A stretch of 64,000 nt of DNA, taken from contig LQPB01000020.1 in NCBI GenBank assembly GCA_002102225.1, positions 1-64,000 on the forward strand. Direction: 5' to 3'. Origin of the DNA: Mycobacterium interjectum (GTDB lineage: Bacteria > Actinomycetota > Actinomycetes > Mycobacteriales > Mycobacteriaceae). The notes under the pieces are model-generated. The model saw nothing but the letters and a program-made list of their open reading frames with translations, ran no database searches and was not told the origin of the DNA. Each line of letters starts with the position of its first letter. The stretch's first letter is position 1. The translations under genes and the position numbers were made by a program. Shown one piece after another: positions 26,442-35,452 of the stretch.

Positions 26442-27331
26442 GCACCGACGAGCAGACGTTCATCGAACATCGGAAACTGTTGTTCGCCATCGCCTATCGG
26501 ATCCTGGGTTCGGCGGCGGACGCCGAGGACGTGGTTCAGGATGCGTGGCTGAAGTGGTCGGCGGCCGACCGGGGGCAGGTCGCCGACCCCAAGGCGTACC
26601 TGTCCCGGATCGGGTCGAACCTGTCGATGGAACGGCTCCGCTCGGCCCGGCACAAGCGCGAAACCTACGTGGGGCCATGGCTTCCCGAGCCCATCCTGAC
26701 GAGCGCCGACACCGCCGAGGACGTCGCGGCCGCCGAATCGGTGTCGATGGCGATGCTGGTCGTGCTCGAGACGCTCAGCCCGCTGGAGCGCGCGGTGTTC
26801 GTCCTCAAGGAGGTCTTCGACTTCAGCTACGCCGAAATCGGTGCGGCCGTGGAGCGTTCGGAGTCGGCCGTGCGCCAGGCGGGCCACCGCGCCCGCAATC
26901 ACGTGCAGGCGCGCCGACCCCGGTTCGAGGCCGACCGTGGCAAGAAACGCGCGGTGACCGAACGTTTCTTCGCCGCGGCGACCGGCGGCGACATCAACGA
27001 CCTGATGCAACTGCTCGCCCCCGACGTCACGCTGTGGACCGACGGCGGGGGAAAGGTGCGCCAGGCGCTGCGCCCGGTCGAGGGCGTGGCCAAGGTGGCC
27101 GCATGGCTCGCCGGCGTCTCCAAGCGACCCTACGAAGGGGTCGAGATCGCCGACATGACGGCCGAAGTCGTCGACATCAACGGCGGCCCGGGTGTGGTGT
27201 TTTCGGCCGCGGGCCGGGTGATCGCGACGCTCACCGTCGATCTCGACGCCGACGGGCGCATCGCGACCATCCACAACGTGGCCAACCCGGACAAATTGCA
27301 CGCCGTCGCCGACGGCGTGCGCCGCGGCTGA
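26438..27331 (+). CDS. ECF41-family sigma factor with SnoaL-like C-terminal domain (SigJ-like)
   Basis: The 297-residue protein has sigma regions 2 (residues 9-75) and 4 (about 105-160) and a C-terminal SnoaL/NTF2-like domain. All three ECF41 signatures are present: WLPEP at 81-85 in the linker, DGGGK at 202-206 and NPDKL at 283-287. In this family the fused domain replaces an anti-sigma factor and controls activity. SigJ of M. tuberculosis is related but encoded elsewhere, so this is an extra member. It is translationally coupled to the oxidoreductase gene. Confidence 0.92.
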   Translation: MSTDEQTFIEHRKLLFAIAYRILGSAADAEDVVQDAWLKWSAADRGQVADPKAYLSRIGSNLSMERLRSARHKRETYVGPWLPEPILTSADTAEDVAAAESVSMAMLVVLETLSPLERAVFVLKEVFDFSYAEIGAAVERSESAVRQAGHRARNHVQARRPRFEADRGKKRAVTERFFAAATGGDINDLMQLLAPDVTLWTDGGGKVRQALRPVEGVAKVAAWLAGVSKRPYEGVEIADMTAEVVDINGGPGVVFSAAGRVIATLTVDLDADGRIATIHNVANPDKLHAVADGVRRG

Positions 27332-27347
27332 GTGACGGCGCCGCGGC

Positions 27348-28565
27348 CTAACTCAGGCGCTCGATCACCATCGCCATGCCCTGGCCGCCGCCGACGCACA
27401 TGGTCTCGAGGCCGAGCGTCTTGTCGTGCGTCTGCAGGTTGTTGATCAGCGTGGTGGCGATGCGCGCGCCGGTCATGCCGAACGGGTGGCCCAGGGCGAT
27501 CGCCCCGCCCGACACGTTCAGCTTGTCCTCGTCCATGCCGAGCTCGCGCGCCGAGCCCAGCACCTGCACCGCGAACGCCTCGTTGATCTCGTACAGGTCG
27601 ATGTCGCCGATCGACATGCCGGCCCGCGCCAGCGCCTTCTTGCACGCCTCGATGGGGCCCAGCCCCATGATCTCCGGCGACAGCCCGCTGACACCGGTGG
27701 ACACGATGCGCGCCAGCGGCGTCAGGCCCAGCTCCTTGGCCTTGGTGTCGCTGGTGATCACCAGCGCCGCCGCGCCGTCGTTGAGCGGGCAGGCGTTGCC
27801 GGCGGTGATGGTGCCGTTGGGCCGGAACACCGGCTTGAGTTCGGAGACCTTCTCGTAGGTGGTGCCCGGGCGGGGGCCGTCATCGGTGCTGACGGTGGTG
27901 CCGTCGGGCAGGGTCACCGGGGTGATCTCGCGCTCGAAGAAGCCGCTCTTGATCGCCTCCTCGGCCCGGTTCTGGCTGCGCACGCCCCAGCGGTCCTGGT
28001 CCTCGCGGCTGATGCCGGTCAAGATGGCGACGTTCTCCGCGGTCTGGCCCATCGCGATGTACACGTCGGGCAGGTTTCCGTCGGCGCGGGGATCGTGCCA
28101 TTCGTCGGCGCCCGCGGCGGCCGCCGCCGAACGCTCCTGGGCCTCGTCGAACAGCGGGTTCTTGGTGTCGGGCCACGAGTCGGAGTTGCCCTTGCCGAAG
28201 CGCGAGACGGTCTCCACGCCCGCGGAGATGAACGCGTCGCCCTCACCCGCCTTGATCGCGTGGAACGCCATCCGCGTGGTCTGCAGCGACGACGAGCAAT
28301 ACCGGTTGACGGTGGTGCCGGGCAGGAAGTCGTAGCCGAGCTCGACGGCGACGACGCGGGCCATGTTGAAGCCGGATTCACCCCCCGGCAGGCCACACCC
28401 CAGGATCAGGTCGTCGATCTGGTGCGGGTTGAGCGCGGGCACCTTGTCGAGCGCGGCCCGCACCATCTGGGCGGCAAGGTCGTCGGGCCGCATCGACACC
28501 AGCGACCCCTTCATGGCGCGGCCGATCGGCGAGCGAGCGGCTGAGACGATGACGGCTTCGGGCAT
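27348..28565 (-). CDS. fadA3: Acetyl-CoA acetyltransferase (thiolase) FadA3
   Basis: The 405-residue thiolase has the acyl-accepting Cys90 in NRYCSSSLQT, the catalytic His in ALGHPFGMTGAR and the second Cys in CVGGGQGMAM. It should cleave 3-ketoacyl-CoA in beta-oxidation or run in reverse for condensation. GGAAGGAAC precedes the ATG at 28565. It is convergent with the sigma gene (16-base gap) and matches fadA3 by position. Confidence 0.93.
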   Translation of the reverse strand: MPEAVIVSAARSPIGRAMKGSLVSMRPDDLAAQMVRAALDKVPALNPHQIDDLILGCGLPGGESGFNMARVVAVELGYDFLPGTTVNRYCSSSLQTTRMAFHAIKAGEGDAFISAGVETVSRFGKGNSDSWPDTKNPLFDEAQERSAAAAAGADEWHDPRADGNLPDVYIAMGQTAENVAILTGISREDQDRWGVRSQNRAEEAIKSGFFEREITPVTLPDGTTVSTDDGPRPGTTYEKVSELKPVFRPNGTITAGNACPLNDGAAALVITSDTKAKELGLTPLARIVSTGVSGLSPEIMGLGPIEACKKALARAGMSIGDIDLYEINEAFAVQVLGSARELGMDEDKLNVSGGAIALGHPFGMTGARIATTLINNLQTHDKTLGLETMCVGGGQGMAMVIERLS

Positions 28566-28638
28566 GGCTGTTCCTTCCAGCGGATGCGGGCTCGCTACTT
28601 GGGCGGGTGTGGGTTCACCCCGACGGGCCAGAACAAAT

Positions 28639-29619
28639 CTAGTCCGTGGCGACCGGAGCCCACGCGGACGGGGCGGTCGCCGACCGCGGCACCGGGCGCC
28701 GCCACAGCCGCGACATCATGCTCAGGCGCGTGTGCGCCGGACCCAGCACGGGCGCGCCCGCGGGCACCGGGACGCCGGCCATCGGGGTCGCGGCCGGTAT
28801 CCCCAGCGCGTCGCACACCGCGACCAGCAGCGCCTCGGCGGCCAGCGCGTACGCGGTGGGCGAGGGGTGGAACCCGTCGGCGGAGAACATCTGCTCGCGC
28901 TGGGTGCGGAATCGGGGTGCGAGCAGCTGCGCCATGGGGACGGGCACGCCGCCCTCCCCGCGGACGGCGGCCGTCTGGGCGCGGGCGAGCTGCGTCGTCC
29001 GCGCGTGCGCCAGCGAGCGAAGCGGTTGCGGGATGGCGCTGACGACGCCCAGGTCCGGGCAGGTGCCCACGACGACGATCGCGCCCCGGGAGCGCAGCTT
29101 GCGGACGGTCTGGGCCAGCCGCTGCGCCGACTGGCTGATGCCGTTGAGGGCGGTGACGTCGTTGGCCCCCAGCATCATCACGGCCACGTCCGGCGGCGGT
29201 CCGGCCACGAACATCGCATCGACCTGACCGGCGACGCCCTTCGACGTGGCGCCGACGATGGCCTTGGTGCTCAGGCGCACAGGCTTGCCGGCCCGTTCGG
29301 CCAGCCCGCGCGCGATCAGCACGCCGGGCACCTCCTCGGCGCTGGTGCACCCGTAGCCGGTGGCGGTGGAGTCGCCGAAGATCATCAGGTGGACGTCGAC
29401 AGGCAGGTCGCGCTGCCAGCGCTGCACGCGCCCGCCGCCGGGGCTGTACACACCGTCGGCCCGCGGCGGGATGTCCCAGGCCTTGGGGATGACGGTGCGC
29501 GTGTGCGCCGCCTGGCCCACGAGCAGGTTGCGTGCGCCCAGATAGGCCGTACCCGTCGAGGCGAGCGCTCCGGCTGTGGCCAGGGCGATCGTCGAACGAC
29601 GCGGCACCCGGATGGTCAC
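28639..29619 (-). CDS. Exported SGNH/GDSL-type esterase, Rv1075c-like
   Basis: The 326-residue protein has a signal or anchor segment (residues 9-30) and the SGNH blocks: GDSTATGYG with Ser84, the GANDV block and SADGFHPS holding the catalytic Asp and His. It should hydrolyse short-chain esters outside the membrane; Rv1075c is a reported cell-wall esterase. The GTG at 29619 is supported by a leaderless -10 just upstream. It is divergent from lipU. Confidence 0.88.
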   Translation of the reverse strand: MTIRVPRRSTIALATAGALASTGTAYLGARNLLVGQAAHTRTVIPKAWDIPPRADGVYSPGGGRVQRWQRDLPVDVHLMIFGDSTATGYGCTSAEEVPGVLIARGLAERAGKPVRLSTKAIVGATSKGVAGQVDAMFVAGPPPDVAVMMLGANDVTALNGISQSAQRLAQTVRKLRSRGAIVVVGTCPDLGVVSAIPQPLRSLAHARTTQLARAQTAAVRGEGGVPVPMAQLLAPRFRTQREQMFSADGFHPSPTAYALAAEALLVAVCDALGIPAATPMAGVPVPAGAPVLGPAHTRLSMMSRLWRRPVPRSATAPSAWAPVATD

Positions 29620-29625
29620 GAAATC

Positions 29626-29631
29626 AGTTTA
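29626..29631 (-). promoter_or_regulatory. -10 element of the leaderless GDSL esterase gene
   Basis: TAAACT on the minus strand is followed by six bases and then the GTG at 29619. Confidence 0.6.
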
Positions 29632-29759
29632 GATCCGCTCCGGGGTTTGCGCGGGCGGGTTATCAACAATGCGGTCACGGTGTGAATCAAATGTGGTATC
29701 AAATCAGATTCTTCAAACGTTCTACTCAGTGACGCCTGTCAAGCTACTTTTTAGGGGTT

Positions 29760-29788
29760 GGCTGAACGCCCTGGGAGTCGGGCTGAAC
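29760..29788 (+). repeat. Direct repeat upstream of lipU
   Basis: GGCTGAAC occurs at 29760-29767 and again at 29781-29788, a 21-base step equal to two helical turns, about 65-90 bases before the lipU start. It could be a tandem operator; no regulator can be named. The AT-richer stretch 29660-29720 just upstream repeats ATCAA three times. Confidence 0.4.
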
Positions 29789-29850
29789 CGGACGCTTAGC
29801 TGCCTCGTCACATGCTGTATCGCACTACAACGACGTAGGAAGTGTTGAGC

Positions 29851-30918
29851 ATGACCGCACCTAGCAAGGTATCCGGCTCACCCCGGAATACCGTTCGGCC
29901 ACACGAGGTCCTCAAGCGACGTAGAGTTGAGGCACGCAGATTTGCAATCAGCGACGGCGCGCCGGTCGAGGTACTCGAGTCCGGGCCCAGCGTTGCTGCG
30001 CGGGTAGCTCACCTCGCCTCACGCCTGACGATCCGGCCGGTTCTGGCCGTCGGCAGCCACGCCCCAAACTGGCCCTGGCCGTGGGGCTTCATCGACGTCG
30101 CGGCCCGCGTCCTGCTCCCGGTGTCCGCAACCGTCCGCGAGACCGTGAACTTGCCCAATGCCTCGGCGCAGCTGGTGCGCGCGCCCGGGGTGCTGCCCGC
30201 CGACGGCACCCGCCGCGTCGTCGTGTACCTGCACGGCGGGGCGTTTCTGACCTGTGGAGCAAACTCCCACGGCCGACTCGTCGAGGCCCTGTCGGAGTTT
30301 GCTGATACACCCGTGCTGGTGGTCAACTACCGCCTGCTGCCCAAGCATTCGGTCGGGATGGCGCTGGCCGACTGCCACGACGCCTACCGATGGCTGCGCG
30401 AGCGCGGCTACCAACCGGACCAGATCGTGCTGGCGGGCGACTCCGCGGGCGGGTACCTCGCGCTGGCGCTGGCGCAACGCCTCCAGGAGGAGGGCGAGGA
30501 GCCGGCGGCGCTGGTGGCGATCTCGCCACTGCTGCAGCTAGCAAAGGAATGCAAGCAGGCCCACCCCAACATCAAGAGCGATGCGATGTTCCCCGCCAAC
30601 GCGTTCGACGCGCTGGTCGAGTTGGTTGCTAGCGCGGCCGAAAAGAACATCGTCGACGGCAAACCCGAAGAAATCTACGAGCCCCTGGAACACATCAAGC
30701 CCGGCCTGCCCCGGACGCTGATCCACGTTTCCGGATCCGAGGTCTTGCTGCACGACGCGCAGTTGGCGGCGTCCCGGCTGGCGGCGGTCGGCGTGCCGGC
30801 CGAGGTGCGGGTCTGGCCCGGCCAGGTCCACGACTTCCAGCTGGCCGCGCCGCTGGTGCCCGAGGCGATCCGGTCGCTGCGCCAGATCGGCGACTACATC
30901 CGCGAGGCCACCGGCTAG
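29851..30918 (+). CDS. lipU: Lipase/esterase LipU (hormone-sensitive lipase family)
   Basis: The 355-residue alpha/beta hydrolase has the HSL-family oxyanion motif YLHGGAF (HGG at 128-130) and the nucleophile elbow GDSAGGYL with Ser198; the C-terminal His lies in GQVHDFQ. It should hydrolyse short-chain lipid esters. AGGAAG lies 8 bases before the ATG at 29851. It matches Rv1076 and stands just upstream of cbs. Confidence 0.92.
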   Translation: MTAPSKVSGSPRNTVRPHEVLKRRRVEARRFAISDGAPVEVLESGPSVAARVAHLASRLTIRPVLAVGSHAPNWPWPWGFIDVAARVLLPVSATVRETVNLPNASAQLVRAPGVLPADGTRRVVVYLHGGAFLTCGANSHGRLVEALSEFADTPVLVVNYRLLPKHSVGMALADCHDAYRWLRERGYQPDQIVLAGDSAGGYLALALAQRLQEEGEEPAALVAISPLLQLAKECKQAHPNIKSDAMFPANAFDALVELVASAAEKNIVDGKPEEIYEPLEHIKPGLPRTLIHVSGSEVLLHDAQLAASRLAAVGVPAEVRVWPGQVHDFQLAAPLVPEAIRSLRQIGDYIREATG

Positions 30919-30958
30919 CGAGTGTGCGCCGCCCGAGCCCGCCTGACACGATGAACGG

Positions 30959-32365
30959 ATGCGGATCGCGCAGCACATCAGTGACCTCATCGGTGGGACG
31001 CCGCTGGTTCGACTGAACTCGGTCGTCCCCGACGGCGCCGGCACGGTGGCCGCCAAGGTCGAATACCTCAACCCCGGGGGCAGCTCCAAGGACCGGATCG
31101 CGGTCAAGATGATCGACGCCGCCGAGGCCAGCGGGCAGCTCAAGCCGGGCGGCACCATCGTCGAGCCCACGTCGGGCAACACCGGCGTCGGCCTCGCGCT
31201 GGTCGCCCAACACCGGGGGTACAAGTGCGTGTTCGTCTGCCCCGACAAGGTCAGCGAGGACAAGCGCAACGTGCTGCTCGCCTACGGCGCGGAGGTCGTG
31301 GTGTGCCCGACGGCCGTGCCACCCGACCACCCGGACAGCTACTACAGCGTCTCGGACCGCCTCGTCACCGAGATCGACGGCGCCTGGAAGCCCGACCAGT
31401 ACGCCAACCCGGAAGGCCCGGCCAGCCACCACGCCACCACCGGCCCGGAGATCTGGGCCGACACCGACGGCAAGGTCACGCATTTCGTCGCCGGCATCGG
31501 CACCGGCGGCACGATCACCGGCGCGGGCCGCTACCTCAAGGAGGTGTCCGGCGGCCGAGTCCGGGTCGTCGGCGCCGACCCCGAGGGCTCGGTGTATTCG
31601 GGCGGCAGCGGCCGGCCCTACCTGGTCGAGGGCGTGGGCGAGGACTTCTGGCCGGCCGCCTACGACCCGACGGTGCCCGACGAGATCATCGCGGTGTCGG
31701 ACTCCGATTCCTTCGACATGACCCGGCGGCTGGCCCGAGAGGAGGCGATGCTGGTCGGCGGGTCGTGCGGGATGGCGGTCGTCGCCGCGATCCGCGTCGC
31801 CGAGGAAGCCGGGCCCGACGCGCTGGTCGTGGTGCTGCTGCCCGACGGCGGGCGCGGCTACATGTCGAAGATCTTCAACGACGCCTGGATGTCGTCGTAC
31901 GGATTCCTGCGGGCCCGCCTCGACGGTTCGACCGAGGAGTTCAGCGTGGGCGACGTGCTGCGCCGCAAATCGGGCGCGCTGCCCGACCTGGTGCACACCC
32001 ACCCGTCGGAGACGGTGCGCGACGCCATCGGCATCCTGCGGGAGTACGGGGTCTCCCAGATGCCCGTGGTGGGCGCCGAGCCGCCGGTGATGGCCGGCGA
32101 GGTGGCCGGCAGCGTGTCCGAACGCGAGCTGCTGTCGGCCGTCTTCGAGGGCCGGGCGAAGCTGGCCGACGCCGTCTCTCAGCACATGAGCCCGCCGCTG
32201 CCGATGATCGGCGCCGGCGAGTTGGTCAGCGCGGCCGGCAAGGCGCTGCGGGACTGGGACGCGCTGATGGTGGTCGAGGAAGGCAAACCGGTCGGGGTGA
32301 TCACCCGGTACGACTTGCTGGGCTTCCTGTCGGAGCCGCCCCGGGGAACGTCGGGCCGGCGTTAG
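30959..32365 (+). CDS. cbs: Cystathionine beta-synthase
   Basis: The 468-residue PLP enzyme has the lysine site NPGGSSKDR (Lys44), the phosphate-binding loop GIGTGGTITGAG and TSGNTG, and a C-terminal pair of CBS domains (from about 340). It lacks the haem-binding N-terminus of the animal enzyme. It condenses serine or O-acetylserine with homocysteine to cystathionine in reverse transsulfuration. The ATG at 30959 lies 40 bases after lipU. The cystathionine gamma-synthase/lyase gene stands two genes downstream. Confidence 0.92.
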   Translation: MRIAQHISDLIGGTPLVRLNSVVPDGAGTVAAKVEYLNPGGSSKDRIAVKMIDAAEASGQLKPGGTIVEPTSGNTGVGLALVAQHRGYKCVFVCPDKVSEDKRNVLLAYGAEVVVCPTAVPPDHPDSYYSVSDRLVTEIDGAWKPDQYANPEGPASHHATTGPEIWADTDGKVTHFVAGIGTGGTITGAGRYLKEVSGGRVRVVGADPEGSVYSGGSGRPYLVEGVGEDFWPAAYDPTVPDEIIAVSDSDSFDMTRRLAREEAMLVGGSCGMAVVAAIRVAEEAGPDALVVVLLPDGGRGYMSKIFNDAWMSSYGFLRARLDGSTEEFSVGDVLRRKSGALPDLVHTHPSETVRDAIGILREYGVSQMPVVGAEPPVMAGEVAGSVSERELLSAVFEGRAKLADAVSQHMSPPLPMIGAGELVSAAGKALRDWDALMVVEEGKPVGVITRYDLLGFLSEPPRGTSGRR

Positions 32366-32428
32366 CCGAGCGTCTAGTGCCCGCGGCGCAAATCTCGCTT
32401 AATCCGCTTCGCGGAGCACGCCCTCAGG

Positions 32429-32434
32429 TACTGT
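32429..32434 (+). promoter_or_regulatory. Probable -10 of pra
   Basis: TACTGT fits TANNNT and would give a leader of about 30 bases that contains the GGAGGG ribosome site. Confidence 0.45.
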
Positions 32435-32473
32435 AATGCGGCCTGGTTCAGCTAACTCAGTGGAGGGTTGTCC

Positions 32474-33022
32474 ATGACCGATCAACCGTCGTCCGGCGAG
32501 CCTTATCAGCCACCCCCCGGGCCGGCCATCCGCGCCCTGCCGACTGAGTCCTACACGCCGTGGGTGACCCGGGTGCTGGCGTTTTTGATCGACAACATCC
32601 CGGCCGGCGTGCTGGTCGGTATCGGTGTGCTCATCCAGGCCCTCACCACCCAACAGTCGTGCGTCAGCGACATCAACCAGTACAGCGTCAACCAGTACTG
32701 CGTCAGCCAGCCCAGCGGCATCGGCATGCTGCTGTATTGGCTGACCGTCCTGCTGGCGCTGGCGTACCTGGTGTGGAACTACGGCTACCGCCAGGGCACC
32801 ACCGGCTCGAGCATCGGCAAGTCGGTGATGAAGTTCAAGGTGGTCAGCGAGGTCACCGGCCAGCCGATCGGCTTCGGGATGTCCGTCGTGCGCCAGCTTG
32901 CGCACTTCGTCGACCAGGTCATCTGCTACATCGGTTACCTGTTCCCGCTTTGGGACGCCAAGCGGCAAACGTTGGCGGACAAGATCATGACGACGGTGTG
33001 CCTGCCGACCGAACAAGCCTGA
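32474..33022 (+). CDS. pra: RDD-family membrane protein, short Pra homologue
   Basis: The 182-residue protein is an RDD-family protein with about three membrane helices: WVTRVLAFLIDNIPAG, LLYWLTVLLALAYLVW and a final segment near QVICYIGYLFPLWD. The RDD signature lies in the first helix. It corresponds to the proline-rich antigen Pra (Rv1078) by position, but the N-terminal region has only a few prolines (EPYQPPPGP) instead of the long proline-rich repeat of the M. tuberculosis protein. GGAGGG is 6 bases before the ATG at 32474. Confidence 0.85.
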   Translation: MTDQPSSGEPYQPPPGPAIRALPTESYTPWVTRVLAFLIDNIPAGVLVGIGVLIQALTTQQSCVSDINQYSVNQYCVSQPSGIGMLLYWLTVLLALAYLVWNYGYRQGTTGSSIGKSVMKFKVVSEVTGQPIGFGMSVVRQLAHFVDQVICYIGYLFPLWDAKRQTLADKIMTTVCLPTEQA

Positions 33023-33067
33023 CCGGGGACGGCATTCGGTCGGCAGTGGTCCGCCGGAGGATGGCAC

Positions 33068-33073
33068 TAGGCT
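33068..33073 (+). promoter_or_regulatory. -10 element of leaderless metB
   Basis: TAGGCT fits TANNNT and ends 8 bases before the ATG at 33082. Confidence 0.6.
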
Positions 33074-33081
33074 GATCCTCG

Positions 33082-34248
33082 ATGAGCGAGGACCGTAGCG
33101 GACACCATCGGTTCCAAGGGTTGGCCACCAAAGCCATTCACGCCGGCTACCGGCCGGACCCGGCGACCGGGGCGGTGAACGCGCCGATCTACGCGAGCAG
33201 CACGTTCGCCCAAGACGGTGTCGGCGGCCTGCGCGGCGGCTTCGAATACGCGCGCACGGGCAACCCGACGCGGGCGGCCCTGGAGGCCTCGCTGGCGGCG
33301 GTCGAAGAGGGCGCCTTCGGGCGGGCGTTCAGTTCCGGGATGGCCGCCACCGACTGCGCCCTACGCGCGATGCTGCGGCCCGGCGATCACGTCGTCATCC
33401 CCAACGACGCCTACGGCGGCACGTTCCGGCTGATCGACAAGGTCTTCACCATGTGGAACGTCACGTACACGCCGGTGGCGCTGTCCGACCTGGACGCCGT
33501 CCGCGCCGCGATCACCCCGCAGACCCGGCTGGTGTGGGTGGAAACGCCGACCAATCCGCTGCTGACCATCGCCGACATCGAGGCCATCTCCGAGATCGGC
33601 AAACGGAGTTCCGCGAAGGTGCTGGTGGACAACACCTTCGCGTCGCCGGCGCTGCAGCAGCCGCTGACGCTGGGCGCCGACGTCGTGCTGCACTCCACCA
33701 CCAAATACATCGGCGGCCACTCCGACGTCGTGGGCGGCGCGCTGATCACCAACGACCAGACCTTGGACGACGCCTTCGCGTTCCTGCAGAACGGGGCCGG
33801 CGCGGTGCCCGGCCCGTTCGACGCCTACCTCACGATGCGCGGCCTGAAGACGCTGGTGCTGCGGATGCAGCGGCACGGCGAAAACGCCTCGGCCGTAGCG
33901 GAATTCCTCGCCGGACACCCCTCGGTGAGCGCCGTGCTGTACCCGGGCCTGCCCGACCACCCCGGGCACCAGGTCGCGGCCCGGCAGATGCGCGGCTTCG
34001 GCGGCATGGTCTCGGCGCGCATGCGGGGGGGCCGGCGCGCCGCCGAGGACCTGTGTGCCCGCACCCAGGTGTTCATCCTGGCCGAATCCCTGGGCGGGGT
34101 GGAGTCGCTGATCGAGCTGCCCAGCGCCATGACGCACGCGTCGACGGCCGGCTCGCAGTTGGAAGTGCCCGACGACCTGGTGCGGCTTTCGGTGGGCATC
34201 GAGGACGCCGCCGACCTGCTGGCCGACCTGGAACAGGCCCTGGCCTAA
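33082..34248 (+). CDS. metB: Cystathionine gamma-synthase / gamma-lyase (MetB family)
   Basis: The 388-residue PLP enzyme has the Cys/Met metabolism signature with the lysine in LHSTTKYIGGHSD (Lys208), VETPTNPLL and the substrate-side SLGGVESLIE. It makes cystathionine from an activated homoserine or cleaves it to cysteine; sequence alone does not separate the two activities. Its closeness to cbs suggests it works in the homocysteine-to-cysteine direction as well. The start fits a leaderless mRNA. A long hairpin separates it from convergent greA. Confidence 0.92.
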   Translation: MSEDRSGHHRFQGLATKAIHAGYRPDPATGAVNAPIYASSTFAQDGVGGLRGGFEYARTGNPTRAALEASLAAVEEGAFGRAFSSGMAATDCALRAMLRPGDHVVIPNDAYGGTFRLIDKVFTMWNVTYTPVALSDLDAVRAAITPQTRLVWVETPTNPLLTIADIEAISEIGKRSSAKVLVDNTFASPALQQPLTLGADVVLHSTTKYIGGHSDVVGGALITNDQTLDDAFAFLQNGAGAVPGPFDAYLTMRGLKTLVLRMQRHGENASAVAEFLAGHPSVSAVLYPGLPDHPGHQVAARQMRGFGGMVSARMRGGRRAAEDLCARTQVFILAESLGGVESLIELPSAMTHASTAGSQLEVPDDLVRLSVGIEDAADLLADLEQALA

Positions 34249-34254
34249 CGACGC

Positions 34255-34312
34255 CGAGCGTGCGTGTTTGTACGCGACACGCCGGGCGGGCGCGTACAAC
34301 TGTGCACGCTCG
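34255..34312. terminator. Hairpin between convergent metB and greA
   Basis: Two 22-base arms (34255-34276 and 34291-34312) match at 18 positions around a 14-base loop. The arms begin CGAGCGTGC and end TTGTACGCG. The position between two converging genes fits a bidirectional terminator; there is no T-tract. Confidence 0.65.
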
Positions 34313-34324
34313 CGTTGGGAAAGG

Positions 34325-34819
34325 CTAGGAGTGGTAGGGCTCCGCGCTCACCAGCGTGACCTCGACGGTGTTGCCGTTGGGCACGGTGTAGCTGCGGGTC
34401 TCGCCCACCTTGGCGTCGATCAGGGCGCCGCCCAGCGGCGAGTTCGGCGAGTAGACCTCGAGCTTGCCCTCGTTGACGCCCTCCTGGCGGGTGGCGATCA
34501 GGAAGGTCTCGCTGTCGGACTTGTCGCCGTTGTAGTAGACCTTGACCACCGAGCCGGGCAGCGCGACGCCGGACTGCTTGGGCGCCTCGCCCACCTTGGC
34601 GTTGTTGAGCAGGTCCTGCAGCTGGCGGATGCGGGCCTCCTGCTGGCCCTGTTCTTCGCGGGCGGCGTGGTAGCCGCCGTTCTCGCGGAGGTCGCCCTCC
34701 TCGCGGCGGTCGTTGATTTCCGCGGCGATGATCGGACGATTCGCGATCAACTGGTCGAGCTCGGCCTTCAGTCGGTCATGTGATTCCTGAGTCAGCCAGG
34801 TCACCTGAGTATCCGTCAT
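34325..34819 (-). CDS. greA: Transcription elongation factor GreA
   Basis: The 164-residue protein has the GreA layout. The N-terminal coiled coil (residues about 8-80) carries the conserved acidic tip region [17 protein letters not shown]. The C-terminal globular domain has [14 protein letters not shown]. It stimulates RNA polymerase to cleave backtracked transcripts. GAGGAGC lies 10 bases before the ATG at 34819. About 200 bases upstream, to the next gene, hold its promoter. Confidence 0.95.
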   Translation of the reverse strand: MTDTQVTWLTQESHDRLKAELDQLIANRPIIAAEINDRREEGDLRENGGYHAAREEQGQQEARIRQLQDLLNNAKVGEAPKQSGVALPGSVVKVYYNGDKSDSETFLIATRQEGVNEGKLEVYSPNSPLGGALIDAKVGETRSYTVPNGNTVEVTLVSAEPYHS

Positions 34820-35017
34820 CTTGTCGTGCTCCTCGTATCTGTGTGTTCCGCGTATCCGCGTAAGCCTGTGAACCCCGCTGCTTGGGGCTACCGCCGCTCC
34901 GTTCCCACGGCCATTAATGCAGCAATACACGGTCCCAGCAGGAACCGTGCATTCACCCATGTTACCACCGCGCAAACAGTTGATGACCCGATATTCACCG
35001 TTCGCATTGTCGTGCGG

Positions 35018-35452
35018 TCAGGAGGCGCGCAGGTAGCCGGGCACGTCGGTGCCGCAGCCGTAGATGTCGGCCATCACCGGCGGTTGGGAGGATTTCACCG
35101 TGGTGGTCACCTGCACGGTGGCCGACTCGGAGGGCGGGACCAGCACCTCCCGCCGGCCCGTCTCACTGCCGTCCTTGGCCTTGACCCGCACGATGCAGTC
35201 CACCGGCCGCGACGGGTCGGATCGCGTCACGCTGATCGTTACCGACGCGGTCTCGTTGTCGACCACCTGGTAACCGGCCAGCGTGCCAGCGACGTCGCTG
35301 GTGCCCAGCCGCTGGTAGCCGACGACCGCGACGGCGACGCCGGCCGCGACCACCAGCACGGCCAGCCCGATGACCACGCGGCGCCGGGAAACGCGCGACA
35401 GCCGCGAGCGGCCGTAGCGGGACTCGGGGCGCGGAAGGGGAGTTTCGGTCAT
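35018..35452 (-). CDS. DUF4307 membrane-anchored protein, Rv1081c-like
   Basis: The 144-residue protein has a basic N-tail (RYGRSRLSRVSRRR), one transmembrane helix (about 27-49) and an outward beta-rich domain of about 90 residues with two cysteines (VDCIVRV, IYGCGTD). This is the DUF4307 pattern of actinobacteria; function unknown. ATG 35452 is chosen because homologues begin MTETP; longer versions reach 35488. It is divergent from mca. Confidence 0.82.
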   Translation of the reverse strand: MTETPLPRPESRYGRSRLSRVSRRRVVIGLAVLVVAAGVAVAVVGYQRLGTSDVAGTLAGYQVVDNETASVTISVTRSDPSRPVDCIVRVKAKDGSETGRREVLVPPSESATVQVTTTVKSSQPPVMADIYGCGTDVPGYLRAS

